DNA of 52,455 nt, taken from Stentor coeruleus. Lineage: Eukaryota > Ciliophora > Heterotrichea > Heterotrichida > Stentoridae. How positions within the stretch are numbered: the first letter of the stretch is position 1; each line of letters opens with the position of its first letter. Location of the stretch: contig MPUH01000466.1 of NCBI GenBank assembly GCA_001970955.1, positions 1 to 52,455 of the forward strand. Reading direction: 5' to 3'. The position numbers and the translations under genes were made by a program. Of the stretch, positions 21,801 to 32,800 are shown in pieces. The notes below the pieces were generated by a model that was given only the letters and a program-made list of their open reading frames with translations, was not told the origin of the DNA and did not search any database.

Positions 21801-24800
21801 ATCAATAAATTCATAGAAAAACTGAAAAAATTCGATAGAAACAGTCTTGATGATGATGTTATTAATAAAGTTACCCCATATTTAAACATGCCAAGATTTC
21901 ATCCTGATGTTGTTAAATATGCATCTAGTGCTGCAGAAGGAATGTGTAAATGGGTTAGGGCAATGTATAAGTTTTATCGTGTTAATAAAGAAATCAAACC
22001 TAAACGTGAAGCTTTAGAAGAAGCAGAAAGAAATGTTAGCGAGAAGACTATTTTATTAAAACAAAAACAAACTGAGTTAGCTAGAGTTGAAGAATATATC
22101 GACAGTTTAAGGAAAAAACTCGATTTGCAGATCTCAGAAAAAAATGCCCTTATCGCTGATATCCGAAGTGTTGAAATAAAAATGGACCGGGCTGTAAAAC
22201 TTATAGACCAACTTAGTGGGGAAAGAACATCATGGGAAAGTAAAGTTGTAGACCTAAGTTCAGATATGGAAAATTTGTTAGGAGATGTATTGTTATCAGC
22301 TGCAGTTGTATCGTATATGGGTCCATTTATATTAAGTTATCGTGAAATTGCTTTACAACACAAATGGATTCCTTATATAAACTCATTAAATAAAATCATC
22401 TGCACATCGAATTACTCATTAGCATCAGCGGTAGGTGACCCTGCAACATTACAAAAGTGGACTTTATATGGTTTACCTTCTGATAAAGTTTCTATAGAAA
22501 ACTCATTAATTATACACCATACATTGAATTGGCCATTGATTATTGACCCACAAGGTCAGGCATCGAAATGGTTGAAAAAAATGTTTACACAGTTGAAAGT
22601 GACGAATTATAAAGTCAAACTTGAAAATACTGATTTTATGTCGACGTTAGAAAATGCCCTTTTATTAGGAGCATCACTTATTATTGAAGACTTAAAAGAA
22701 ACTATAGACCCAGTACTTGACCCACTTTTAATGAAGCAATGGTATAAACAAGATTCAATGACTGTAGTAAAAATTGGTGATGCAGCTAAACAAATTGACC
22801 CAGCATTTAAACTTTATATGCTATCAAACTATTCAAATCCACATTTCTCAGCAGAAATATCAACAAAAGTTACCCTACTTAATTTTACTATAACTGAAGA
22901 AGGACTTGCTGAACAACTTCTAGACCTTGTTTGTAGAAAAGAAATGCCTAAAGACACACAAGAACGAGATCAGTTAATCCTTCAATCAGCTGAATATAGA
23001 AGAAATATGCAAGTTTTTGAAGATAAAATCCTTAGCATGCTTCAAACTGGAGGGTCGACTATTTTAGACAACGAAGAATTAACTAATTCTTTAACAGAAT
23101 CAAAAACTTTATCAATAGAAGTTGGTAAAAAACTTGCCCATGTTCGTCAAGCTGAACAAAAAATTGCCGCAATTCAAAACAATTATTTGCCAGTATCACA
23201 AATATCATCAGTTTTATATTTCTGTGTAGCTGATTTGTGTAATATTGACCATATGTATCAGTTTTCTATGGAATGGTTTGTAAATATATTTAAAAAAGGG
23301 ATTTCTGAAGCTGATAGGTCTAAAGAACTTAATGAAAGAGTTAAAAATATTATGTTAAAAGTTAGGGAAATATTGTTTGTTTCTATAAATACATCGTTAC
23401 AAGAAGATGATAAAGTTCTTTTTGCTTTTTTAATAAGCGGAAGATTACAAATGTATGAAGGGATGATACAACCTTGGCAATGGAAGTTTTTTTTAACTGG
23501 ACTTTGTGGGGTTGCAGAGACTCAAGAAAATAAAACTAACTTTTTAACGGATAAATCCTGGAGAGAAATGCTTCAGTTGAATACACAAATTGTAGGACTT
23601 CGTGATGATATTTTGAATAATAGTGAAAAATGGAAAAAGTTTGTGTCGTTTGATAAAATATTTACAAGTTTGCCACCTTTTGAAGAGTTTTCAATGATAA
23701 TACCGGAACCTTATTGTAAAGAATCACTTATTAATCGTTTGCTTATATTGAGATCTTTGAAACCTGAGCTTGTTGGTATGGCTGTAAAATCTTATGTTAA
23801 ATCTATATTAGGAGAAAAATATTTACACCCTGTTATATTTAGTTTGCAAAATATATATAAAGAAACAGCCCCACTCAAGCCATTAGTCTTTGTCTTAACA
23901 TCCGGTACTGACCCATTAAGTTTGATTAAAAGGTATACAAATGAAATTGGTACTCATCTAATAACTGTATCATTAGGTAAAGGTCAAGGAGAACGAGCCG
24001 AAAAAATAATAAGAGACAGTTCAGTAGATGGTCGTTGGGTATTACTCCAAAACTGTCACTTAGCTTTATCTTGGCTTCCAAGACTTGAACTCATACTAGA
24101 AGAAATGTCCTCTGAAACCGAAGCTAAAAAAATCCACCATTCATTCCGTTTAACTTTAACCGCAGCACCAACAGAAGGATTCCCAGTAAGTATATTAAGA
24201 AAATCAGTCAAAGCAGTATCCCAACTACCAAGTGGTCTTTCTAATTCTTTACTTGGTATTTATTCTGCAATAGCCGATTCCAAAGAAGAAAGTCATTTTT
24301 ATGAATCCTGTTCCAAGCCTGACTTTTGGAAAAAACTTTTCTTCCATTTAAGTTTTTTCCATTGTGTTATAAGAGAAAGAGGACTTTATGGACCTATTGG
24401 TTGGAATGTTAAATATGAATTTAATGAAAGTGATTTAAGGATATCTTCAAGACAATTATTACAAATGATCAATCAATTCCCTATGCCTCCTTTTGAAGCT
24501 TTAACCCATATAACCGCAGAATGTAATTATGGAGGAAGAGTAACAGATGATTTTGATAGAAGGACTTTAAAAGAAATTTTATTATCTTTTTATAACCCTG
24601 ATGTACTTAAAGAAACACATACTATGGTAGTCCCTGTATCAGGATATGTTTATCCAATAAATAATGATTTTTCTAGTATTACTCATGCTATAAAAAATTT
24701 CCCTCAAGTCCAAAGCCCTGAGATTTTCGGTTTACATGCTAATGCTGAGATTTCACGATCACGAAAAGAAACTTATGATATATGTGCTAGATTATTAGCT

Positions 24801-25682
24801 TTACAACCTAAAGCAGTTAGTACATCATATGATGAACAAAAAGCATCAATAATTTTTATGGCCGATATAATCTTATCGAAAATCTCTTCAACTTTTGATG
24901 TGAAAATGGTCATAGAAAAGTACCCATTATCATATTATGAATCAATGAATATTGTCTTAGCTCAAGAACTCAGTCGGTATAACAACCTTATAAAAATCAT
25001 AACAACTTCACTTGTAAACATAAAAAAAGTATATGAAGGGATAATTTTGATTACTGAAGAATATGAAATCCTAGGACAAAACATGCTGAAAAATAAAGTC
25101 CCTCAAAACTGGATGAAAGTTTCGTACTCGTCGTGTAAAAGCTTGATGTCGTATATAGAAGATCTGCGAAAACGTATGGATTTTTTTAATAACTGGATTG
25201 ATAATGGTCGGCCTTATCTTTTTTGGATATCAGGTTTTTACTTTACCCAATCCTTCCTCACAGCGACTCTTCAAGAATATTCAAGGAAAAAACAGCTCCC
25301 AATAGACACTTTGATGTTTAGTTTTGAGGTTTTATCAGAAATCCCACATTCAAGTCCAGAATTCGGCACATACATCAACGGACTGTTTTTAGAAGGAGCC
25401 AGATGGAATGAAGAAAAACTTGAAGAATGTGCCCCACGTGAACTTTATTATGAATTTCCTGTGGTATTTTATATTTAGATATGGCTTAAACCTACTGATA
25501 CCAAACCTTTAGATATAGGTAAATATAAATGCCCTGTTTATAGGACTTTATTAAGAGCAGGAAGTTTATCAACAACAGGGCATTCGACAAATTTTATATT
25601 GTCAATACTTCTTAATACTGACCAACCTTCAAGTCATTGGGTCAAACGAGGTGTTGCACTTTTTACTCAATTAGATGATTAA
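12888..25682 (+). CDS. Axonemal inner-arm dynein heavy chain, DNAH1-like, two exons, 4259 aa
   Basis: Seen: a full dynein heavy chain. The tail spans about residues 1-1400. AAA1 Walker A GPAGTGKT is near residue 1568, AAA2 GQSMAGKT near 1849, AAA3 GDTGTGKT near 2231, and AAA4 GMGGSGRM near 2572 (Arg for the Walker Lys). The stalk coiled coils flank the microtubule-binding tip at about 2990-3010 (MPRFHPDVV, AAEGMCKWVRAM). AAA5-6 and the C-terminal domain follow. The frame stops at 25478, but removing a 15-nt intron (25464-25478) joins EFPV to IWLKPTDTKPL and continues to STTGHSTNF and VKRGVALFTQLDD. Known: the C-terminal signature (CPVYRTLLRAG-STTGHST), GSGR in AAA4 and the length (human DNAH1 is about 4265) point to the single-headed inner-arm DNAH1 class. 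It powers ciliary bending. It ends 16 bp from the convergent LRR gene's stop. Confidence 0.95.
25464..25478 (+). other. 15-nt intron (DNAH1-like gene), phase 0
   Basis: GTATTTTATATTTAG follows GTG (Val) and precedes ATA TGG CTT (IWL). It ends with an in-frame TAG. Removing it restores the conserved dynein C-terminus. It is the only intron I detected in this 12.8-kb gene, placed about 200 nt from the stop. Confidence 0.95.
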
Positions 25683-25698
25683 TTTTTATTATGTGTTC

Positions 25699-28080
25699 CT
25701 ACATACTTGATGATTTTTCTATAAGATTCATTGAAGAATGGATTTGTGAAAGGAGTAAACCTTGATCTTGAAGTTGCTGTCTTACAAGTATTACTTGCTG
25801 TGTGTCATCTGATTCTTGAGCTTGAATTACCATACTTAATGATTCTTTAAGCCTATTAGCAAGGATCATTAAGTTAATAACTTCTTCTGCAGCCTGTTTC
25901 ACCCCTGGGCTTGAAAAATAGCTTCCACATATTTCATGTATAATTGCCTGAGGGTCATCATATATTTTCAACAATTCACAATCATGTAAAATAATTTTGT
26001 AATTTTTCACAGTGTTTACTGATAAAGAAGATGATGATTGATTTAAAAAAGTTTGTAATGCGCTTTGACACGAAAAAATCTCTTCACGTACTTCAGCTGA
26101 TTTTAAGGTTAATATTCCTTTAATATCTTCAGTTGCCCTATCAAGACTTTTAACATATTCATACATCCACATGTTTTCTGGATTTTCTTCTATGTTACTG
26201 GAACTAATAAGTTTTTTAAGAGATTCTCGTTCCATTGCTATAAGTTCAACATCGCTTTTATACCCAGTTTGTATGAATTCTTTAGCTTCTTCTTCAATAA
26301 GTTGACGAGATTTAGCTAGTTGTATGTCTTTAAGATAGATTGTATATAAAGATTCAACTTTTTCTGAAAGTTCTGAATACTCAGGGGGGATATTTTCAGG
26401 TTTGTCATGCTGATCTAGGGTGAAATCAAAAGGGTCAGCGGATTTTAATAGAGTGTCGATATCTTTTTTAACTTTANATAAAGATTCAACTTTTTCTGAA
26501 AGTTCTGAATACTCAGGGGGGATATTTTCAGGTTTGTCATGTTGATCTAGGGTGAAATCAAAAGGGTCAGCGGATTTTAATAGAGTGTCGATATCTTTTT
26601 TAACTTTGTTTATAAGAGAATCTTCAACCCCTCCATCAGTTTCTAATGTTGCTAGGCCGAGATCTTTAGATGTTCTGCTTGCAATAAGAGATTTTAGATT
26701 GAGTTTTGAAAGACTTTTAGATTTTTCACGAGGTTTGACTGATTTTTTTTTATCAAAAGTTTTCTTCTGGGAGTTGTTTTTCAGTTTCACCTCGAAATCC
26801 GTTATCGACATGTTTTTTTCTAAGTAATTTTTCATTATAAGTTCACGATATGATGGGAAAAGTCTTAAGAGTTTTTCTAATTCCTGTTTTTGCAATATAA
26901 AATATTCAGTATTTTCTTTACAAATCACATCAGATTTAACTTCTTCAGGAATTACCAAACTTTCACTAAACAAATAATTCCCATAATTGTAGATTTTATT
27001 CAAATATTGTATCGACCCTTTGTTTATTATTATGAGTTTTTCAACTATACTATCTGCATACATGATAATTTCAGATTCTTGAGATACTTTATATTCACTT
27101 GTTTTGATTAAGGTTTCTATAAAGGAATTAGGAAGTTCTTTAAAAATATTCACAGCTCGGAAGTATCTTTTGATTTTACCCATTTCGTTACTGTTTGAGT
27201 TTTTAAATTGAGGCAATTTTATTTCTTTACTAGCTTTAAAGCTACTTTCTTTAAAAACATCATCTTGGAAAGTTTGCACTTCAGCATCGGCACGTGTTGA
27301 GGTGTTAGGGTGGAAAGTTTGGGTTTCTATAGATATTTGCACAGAATCAAGTTTTTTAGAAGATTTTATACCTTTTGCATATGATTTCGGGGTAATTTCT
27401 GTGTGTAAATGGATGTTTGCGTCAGTTTCTAAGAAAGGTTGGGAAAAAAACTCAGCGCAGTACTCGTTTTTTTTGAAACCTGAAGATTGAATCCTTATGT
27501 AATCTAGGAATAAAAGCTTTGGGAGTAAAGATATTATAGTAGGCTTGTATTTCCCCTGAACTGCTATTGGGTTACCTTTGACTACTAAATGGGTTAATTT
27601 TATATTTAAGGATAAAGTTCTGATAGAAGCTGTTGAGGAAAGCATATTATTTTCTATGTTGAGTCTTTTGAGATCTCTGAGCATTTCAAGGTTTTCAATT
27701 TTTTTTATGTGGTTGTCGCCAAGGTGTAGTTCTTGAAGAAAAGCGTTGTTGTTTAGGTTTTCTATTTTTAGAATCCGGTTGTTGGATAAGTCTAGGATTT
27801 GTAAAAGAAGACAACTTTCGAGGTTTTGGATTTTGCTTATGAGATTGTTTTTGAGTTCGAGTTTGATGATTTTTTCAGGCATGTATACGATTTTTGATAT
27901 TTTGTTATAGCCTAAGACTATAATGTTTGAATTCGATTCAAAAATTTCTTTTGTTGGGATTTCGATATAGTCTTTGTTTCGAAGATTGAGCACTTCTGGA
28001 GGTGTGAGGGTTCGGGTAAGATTTACGCTGGACTGATCTTCTTTGTCGTATTTGTCGTATCTTCCTTCAAATTTTTTCAT
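25699..28080 (-). CDS. SDS22-type leucine-rich-repeat protein with a degenerate cNMP-binding-like domain (sequence contains an assembly duplication)
   Basis: Seen: residues about 50-195 are SDS22-type LRRs (IIKLELKNNLISKIQNL, LQELHLGDNHIKKIENL) with a closing cap (LLFLDYI). Residues about 305-420 resemble a cyclic-nucleotide-binding beta-roll (IFKELP, EIIMYADSIVEKLIIINKGSIQYL, GNYLFSESLV), but the phosphate-binding Arg motif is not evident. A Lys/Ser-rich linker and helical C-terminal half follow. An unresolved residue comes from the N at 26477. Around it, 130 nt is repeated (26346-26475 and 26478-26607) with one substitution, duplicating 44 residues in frame. I judge this an unmerged contig overlap, so the real protein is about 749 rather than 793 aa. 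Known: SDS22-type LRR proteins are frequent in cilia and signalling scaffolds. The gene is convergent with the dynein (16-bp gap) and ends in TAG. Confidence 0.82.
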   Translation of the reverse strand: MKKFEGRYDKYDKEDQSSVNLTRTLTPPEVLNLRNKDYIEIPTKEIFESNSNIIVLGYNKISKIVYMPEKIIKLELKNNLISKIQNLESCLLLQILDLSNNRILKIENLNNNAFLQELHLGDNHIKKIENLEMLRDLKRLNIENNMLSSTASIRTLSLNIKLTHLVVKGNPIAVQGKYKPTIISLLPKLLFLDYIRIQSSGFKKNEYCAEFFSQPFLETDANIHLHTEITPKSYAKGIKSSKKLDSVQISIETQTFHPNTSTRADAEVQTFQDDVFKESSFKASKEIKLPQFKNSNSNEMGKIKRYFRAVNIFKELPNSFIETLIKTSEYKVSQESEIIMYADSIVEKLIIINKGSIQYLNKIYNYGNYLFSESLVIPEEVKSDVICKENTEYFILQKQELEKLLRLFPSYRELIMKNYLEKNMSITDFEVKLKNNSQKKTFDKKKSVKPREKSKSLSKLNLKSLIASRTSKDLGLATLETDGGVEDSLINKVKKDIDTLLKSADPFDFTLDQHDKPENIPPEYSELSEKVESLXKVKKDIDTLLKSADPFDFTLDQHDKPENIPPEYSELSEKVESLYTIYLKDIQLAKSRQLIEEEAKEFIQTGYKSDVELIAMERESLKKLISSSNIEENPENMWMYEYVKSLDRATEDIKGILTLKSAEVREEIFSCQSALQTFLNQSSSSLSVNTVKNYKIILHDCELLKIYDDPQAIIHEICGSYFSSPGVKQAAEEVINLMILANRLKESLSMVIQAQESDDTQQVILVRQQLQDQGLLLSQIHSSMNLIEKSSSM
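26346..26607. repeat. 130-bp duplication around a single N (scaffold artefact)
   Basis: The two copies flank the N at 26477 and differ at one base (CATGCTGATC versus CATGTTGATC), as expected for two haplotypes or an error. The period of 132 nt keeps the reading frame open, so the duplication would escape frame-based checks. Confidence 0.85.
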
Positions 28081-28452
28081 ATTATTATGGAATTAGATGT
28101 ATAAGATATTGAGATATATTGATGGCATTTTTATAAAGTTGTAAAAATATCAAATTCAAGAATTTTAGTTGAAAATATTGTCCTGAATAGAATGTGGATT
28201 TATATTTGATATGTGGCTTTTTATATAAGGTTTATAGGGAATGTATTTTTATTATTTTATAAGCTTATGTGTTTAAGTATTTAAGGTAATATTAAGCATT
28301 AAGAGATTTGATGTATAACAGTTAATTTTGATTATTTTATAGAGGATAGAGCAAAAATATTAAATACGCTATCATTTAATCTTCCCTATAAAACCTAAAT
28401 CCTTTAATAAAAACTCAATCTTATAAACTATTATTCAAACTTACACAATAAA
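28081..28452. other. Divergent promoter region, 372 bp
   Basis: It lies between the LRR gene (-) and the small acylated protein gene (+). It is G/T-rich on the left and A/C-rich in the last 80 bp, matching upstream composition for both genes. No ORF or conserved box is recognisable. Confidence 0.5.
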
Positions 28453-28956
28453 ATGGGAAATCGAATTTTATGTTCATGTTGTGATAATCCTGAACCCAAC
28501 CAACAAGGAGTAATGCGAATAAACATTGCAACTTATTCACAAGAAGATCCTTCCAACAGTTCTCGTTCAGAAGCTGTATTTTTACCACTTCCAATCCCAA
28601 GCGAAAACAGTCAATCAAACGGATGCATAATTCTTCATCCGGTAATAAATAAACCTGGCTTTTCTTCAGAACTATCTTTAAGCCCTTCAAGTCTTTGTAA
28701 AATTCCTATTTCAGAAAGTCAAGAATCAGTACAATCAATAATGGAAGGTCTGAAACCGAAAACAAAAAGCCAACCAATTTCGACTACTGATACACCAAAA
28801 GTAGTATCGAAAATACATAATAATAGCTCAATTTCTTATGCTAAAAGTAAATCACCCACATCATCTGAGATTAATAGAATTATACCAGTAGTTCAAATAG
28901 ACATAGCTAGAAACTATAAATATAAAGGAAAACAAAGATTTAAAGGAAAAAAATAG
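28453..28956 (+). CDS. Small N-acylated, Ser/Pro-rich protein of unknown function, 167 aa
   Basis: I do not recognise this gene. Seen: it begins MGNRILCSCCDN, with Gly2 for myristoylation and Cys7, Cys9 and Cys10 for palmitoylation. The rest has low hydrophobicity and is rich in Ser, Pro, Asn and Lys, without clear helices or a domain, so it is probably disordered. It ends in a basic tail (KYKGKQRFKGKK), which could add electrostatic membrane binding or nuclear targeting. Known: myristate plus palmitate plus a basic cluster stably targets proteins to membranes. Inferred: a membrane-bound adaptor. The TAG stop is followed by a C-poor 3' flank typical of plus-strand genes here. Expression is not proven, but the frame is open and the opposite-strand ORF is less plausible. 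Confidence 0.65.
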   Translation: MGNRILCSCCDNPEPNQQGVMRINIATYSQEDPSNSSRSEAVFLPLPIPSENSQSNGCIILHPVINKPGFSSELSLSPSSLCKIPISESQESVQSIMEGLKPKTKSQPISTTDTPKVVSKIHNNSSISYAKSKSPTSSEINRIIPVVQIDIARNYKYKGKQRFKGKK

Positions 28957-29818
28957 TTGTTTGGTTTTTGAAAAACTGAGGTGGATAAGGTTTAATATAA
29001 TTAAAAGCAATTTTTTAATGTATGTTTAAAGAAGATTAGTTTTTGAGATTATTTTTGAAAGGGTTTTGGTTTTAAGGTTGGAATTTTGTGGGGTTACGGT
29101 AGTTGCAATTTTTTGGATTTGGGATTAAGTGAGGATAGTTTGAAGGTTTAGTTTTTTGTGTAAGTTTATTTAAATGTGTATAGGGAGATATGATTATTTT
29201 TTTTGTATGAGGGTAGTAGTAAGATAATATTTTTTTTTTAATATTATGCTTGGATACTGTTTTTATTTGGGTGGGCTTGGAAGTTGATATGCTATGGATT
29301 TACTTTTGATTTGATTGGAATTCTTATCGAAATCATCTTAAAACTTTCACACTTAATCTTAATTCAACCTCTTCACTTAAATTAACCTACTTTACCACAT
29401 ATCTCTTTATGTTTAATCTTATCTAATAAACTAAAGAAGCATTTCACTAAGCATTTTATCTCTCTACATATCTCTCACTTTATTCTTAACCTTATAATCT
29501 ATTCCTTTATTAATCGAAAACTAATAAATCTTTTTGTTACTCTGATACTCAGCCAAATGCAAAGATATATCTCCATGCTAATTATCCCATAAAGCATCTT
29601 TCAAAGTTCAAACTAGCCATCTCCTCAATCATCTCAACATATAAAAACCAAACATTCAAATGCGGCAAATCCCATTTTGCAATACAAACCATACATCTAA
29701 ACTCCATCTTCTACAATAAAATTCCTTTTTTCAAGGCAAAAAAACACCTTAAATCTAATAATCCATCCCCAAACCATTTTTCTCCCCAAAACCATATTAT
29801 AAAATCCTATAAAATTAT
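28957..29818. other. Convergent intergenic region with a very sharp strand-composition switch near 29330
   Basis: 28957-29270 is nearly free of C on the plus strand; 29330-29818 is nearly free of G. The change happens over a few tens of bases. Both sides are 3' flanks of convergent genes. No ORF, RNA or repeat is seen. Confidence 0.7.
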
Positions 29819-32800
29819 TTAAAGTGGTTTCTGGCACAGCAAAGCCACACCTCTTAATTTCCACTGATTTTGCTGAGGACTTTCACATCTTAATTTGACG
29901 TTGAAAATAAAATACTTGTCTGTTCTTTGCTTGTATTTATAAACAGGGCATAAATAGTTCCCTATTTCATATTCTCCTTTAGCGTTTTTATCACGCATTT
30001 TAGCACCAACAAAAATATTTGGCATATCTACAAAAGTGTCTTTTCCTGTTAGCTCATCTAATCTCCCTCCTTCTTTAACAGCATATTTGGCACCTTCTAA
30101 ATAAAGTCCTCTAATTATAACTCCTCTATCATTTTGTCCTGCTTTATCATTTCTATCTCTAACTATTGTTTGTTCTTCTACATCATCTAATGACCACACT
30201 TCTCCAGTATTTCCACCTGGAGGATTGATTTGGTTTTGTCTTGTCACTTCTTGTTTTGTTGCAGTTAAAAACCCTTGTGGATTGAAGAAAAATCCTAAAT
30301 TATAAACAGGTGGACGTTCTTTTAGCCAGCCTGATAACTGAGCATTTCTATCTTGAAGTCCACTAAGCCATGTGCCCATTTGAGTATCAAGCCAAGAGAT
30401 TTCTGTTCCATTAGCATCATAAAGCCATTGATAAGGAACTCTAGAATCATAAATAGAATCAGCAGCATCTTGTAGTTCAGGGGTTAAAATAATATTACCT
30501 TCTCTAACTTCTCTAAGATCAATCAAAGTTTTCCTCACAATACCAATAATGTTTTGAAGTCTCATAATTTCTTGGAAAAGGAAAATATTCAGAGGGACTT
30601 TAAAACCTTTATCTAATCCTTTAGGCCCAGCAAGTTTATTAATAATATCCCTAACATCAACTTCTGTATAATCAGGAGGTAGTTTTGATAAAAAGTCTAT
30701 AACATAATCATTTATAATATCATCTCTAGATTTCCCTGTACCTGTATCACTTTCTTTAGGTTGGGTCATTTGTATAGTCATAAGTAATTCATTACCTTCA
30801 CGTCTTCTAAACGTAATATCAGCATTTTGATTAAGGAAAAACAGGGTTGGTTTTTCAAAGCTGGGTAAACTATTAATATAATCTCTATACCTTTGTGCTT
30901 CAGTACTATCAATAACTTTATATTCAGATTCGTTATTAAAAGCAAAAGCTGATCCTAATATTTTCTCATCTATCCATTCAGCACCAAATGCTTGAATAAG
31001 TTCAAAGTCTTTTTCATCAGTAATTCTTCCACCATATTGAACATCACATACCATAAATCTGATAATATCCCAATTTGGTTGTTGATTTAAAGTTTCTGCT
31101 TGATAAATATGTCTATCTAAAAATGTTAATGAAGCTTCAAGATCTGAGTTATTAAATTCATAAGGAATACACCAGCCTAAAGGTCCGAATTTTCTTCTTT
31201 CTATAACTGTTGAATGTAAGAAACAAATAGCATATGAGACTTTACGCCATTTATCCATATCATGTTTTTCTAAGAAATCATTATCGATAATAGTTGTAAA
31301 TGTTCTTGCAAGACCTGCTTTAAGACCTTTTGGTGGTTCATTTGTTACTTTAATAGCCATTTGAAGTAAACCAATAGGGAAAAGTGCTCTTGGTTCACAA
31401 GTTAACCAAAGTCTGAAATCAGGGTCGATTTCTACATCACGGCCAAGAAGCATTTCCATTTGGGCCATAAATTCTATACCCAAGTGACAATTGTATAAAA
31501 TAACCCATCCACCAACAAGGAATGCATTTTTCATAGCTTCTTTTGCATAACCTTCTTGACCTTCACCCATACTAACACTACGGATTTGACTTTTCTTCTT
31601 TTTCTTAGCAAGTTCTTCTATAGCTGATGTGGGATCAGCACCTGCAGAAAGTAAAAACAATACAGGGATTCTACTGTTACTTTCATCCCAAATTTCTTCC
31701 ATAGAATCAGTTACTGGACTTACAAACTCTTTACCAAGCATGCTTTCAATAAAATCAATTGCACAAACTATTGTCCTATCTTCTCTCATTGATCTAACTA
31801 ATGTGAAATGAATAAACTTCCCGATATCTCTTTCTGAGTTAATCGGCTCTTGGAATTTAGGTACTGGTTGTTTTTCTGGGGTATTGTGGTTATACCAAGT
31901 TGACCATTCTGGTTTTCGCTCTTCGATATCTTGAGGTAGGTCACCAAATATACATAAGTGTTCTTTACCATAATAATGTTTAGAAAGAGCTATAACATTT
32001 TTCCATACATCAATGTCGAAGAGGTCTGCTGATTTGTTAGGGGGGATTGCGTTTTTATCTAACCCTTTACCACCTTTTAATAGTAAATCAGCATCAAGTT
32101 GAGTTAGTTTCCCACCAACTAGTAATATTTTCAAACATATCATCAATAAGAAAGTTAGCTTATCTTTTTCAAACAAACCTCTGTTTATATATCTGTATAC
32201 AATAAAAGTAAGCCTATATGTAATGTTTTTAACTCTATCATGAGGGGTGTTAGCTTTATCAGCTTTTTCGATACTTTCATCAAATTTCTGTAAGAACTGA
32301 TTTAATGAAGTGTTATACATCCAATTAACCATACTCATTTCCACAATACCGAAATACAAAAGTGAACCTCTTGTGGCTACAGGTCTATAAATTTCTCTTT
32401 TTTCAATAATATCATCTTGTTTTTCATTAGCTTCAACAAGTTTCTGCTGTACTTCTTTAGCTTTAGCTTTTGTGCTATTAAGTACTTCAATCAATTCTGT
32501 GTCATCAATAAGATTACCTTCAGTTTTACTAAGTCTTTCTAATAAGTTTCTATTGTATTGTTCTAAAGATTTTGCATTTGCTGTGATTTCTTCAAGTAAC
32601 TGTTGTAAACTTTCTTCAAGTGACCTTTGTTCTTTACTTAACACACGTCCTAATAACTGTTGTTCAAGTCCTCCAATAGTAACAGTAAAGTCAATAATAG
32701 TCGTCTTAGCAGCAAGTTCAGGAGAAAAGTGAGGGTTACTAAGCCTAGAAGTCATGAAAAGTTTAAAATCATCATCCCATTCAGTACTTTGACCTGAAAC

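Noticed and set aside
26346-26607. Genuine internal protein repeat in the LRR gene
   Set aside because: The repeat flanks an N and differs at one base over 130; other N positions show the same pattern, so it is an assembly overlap.
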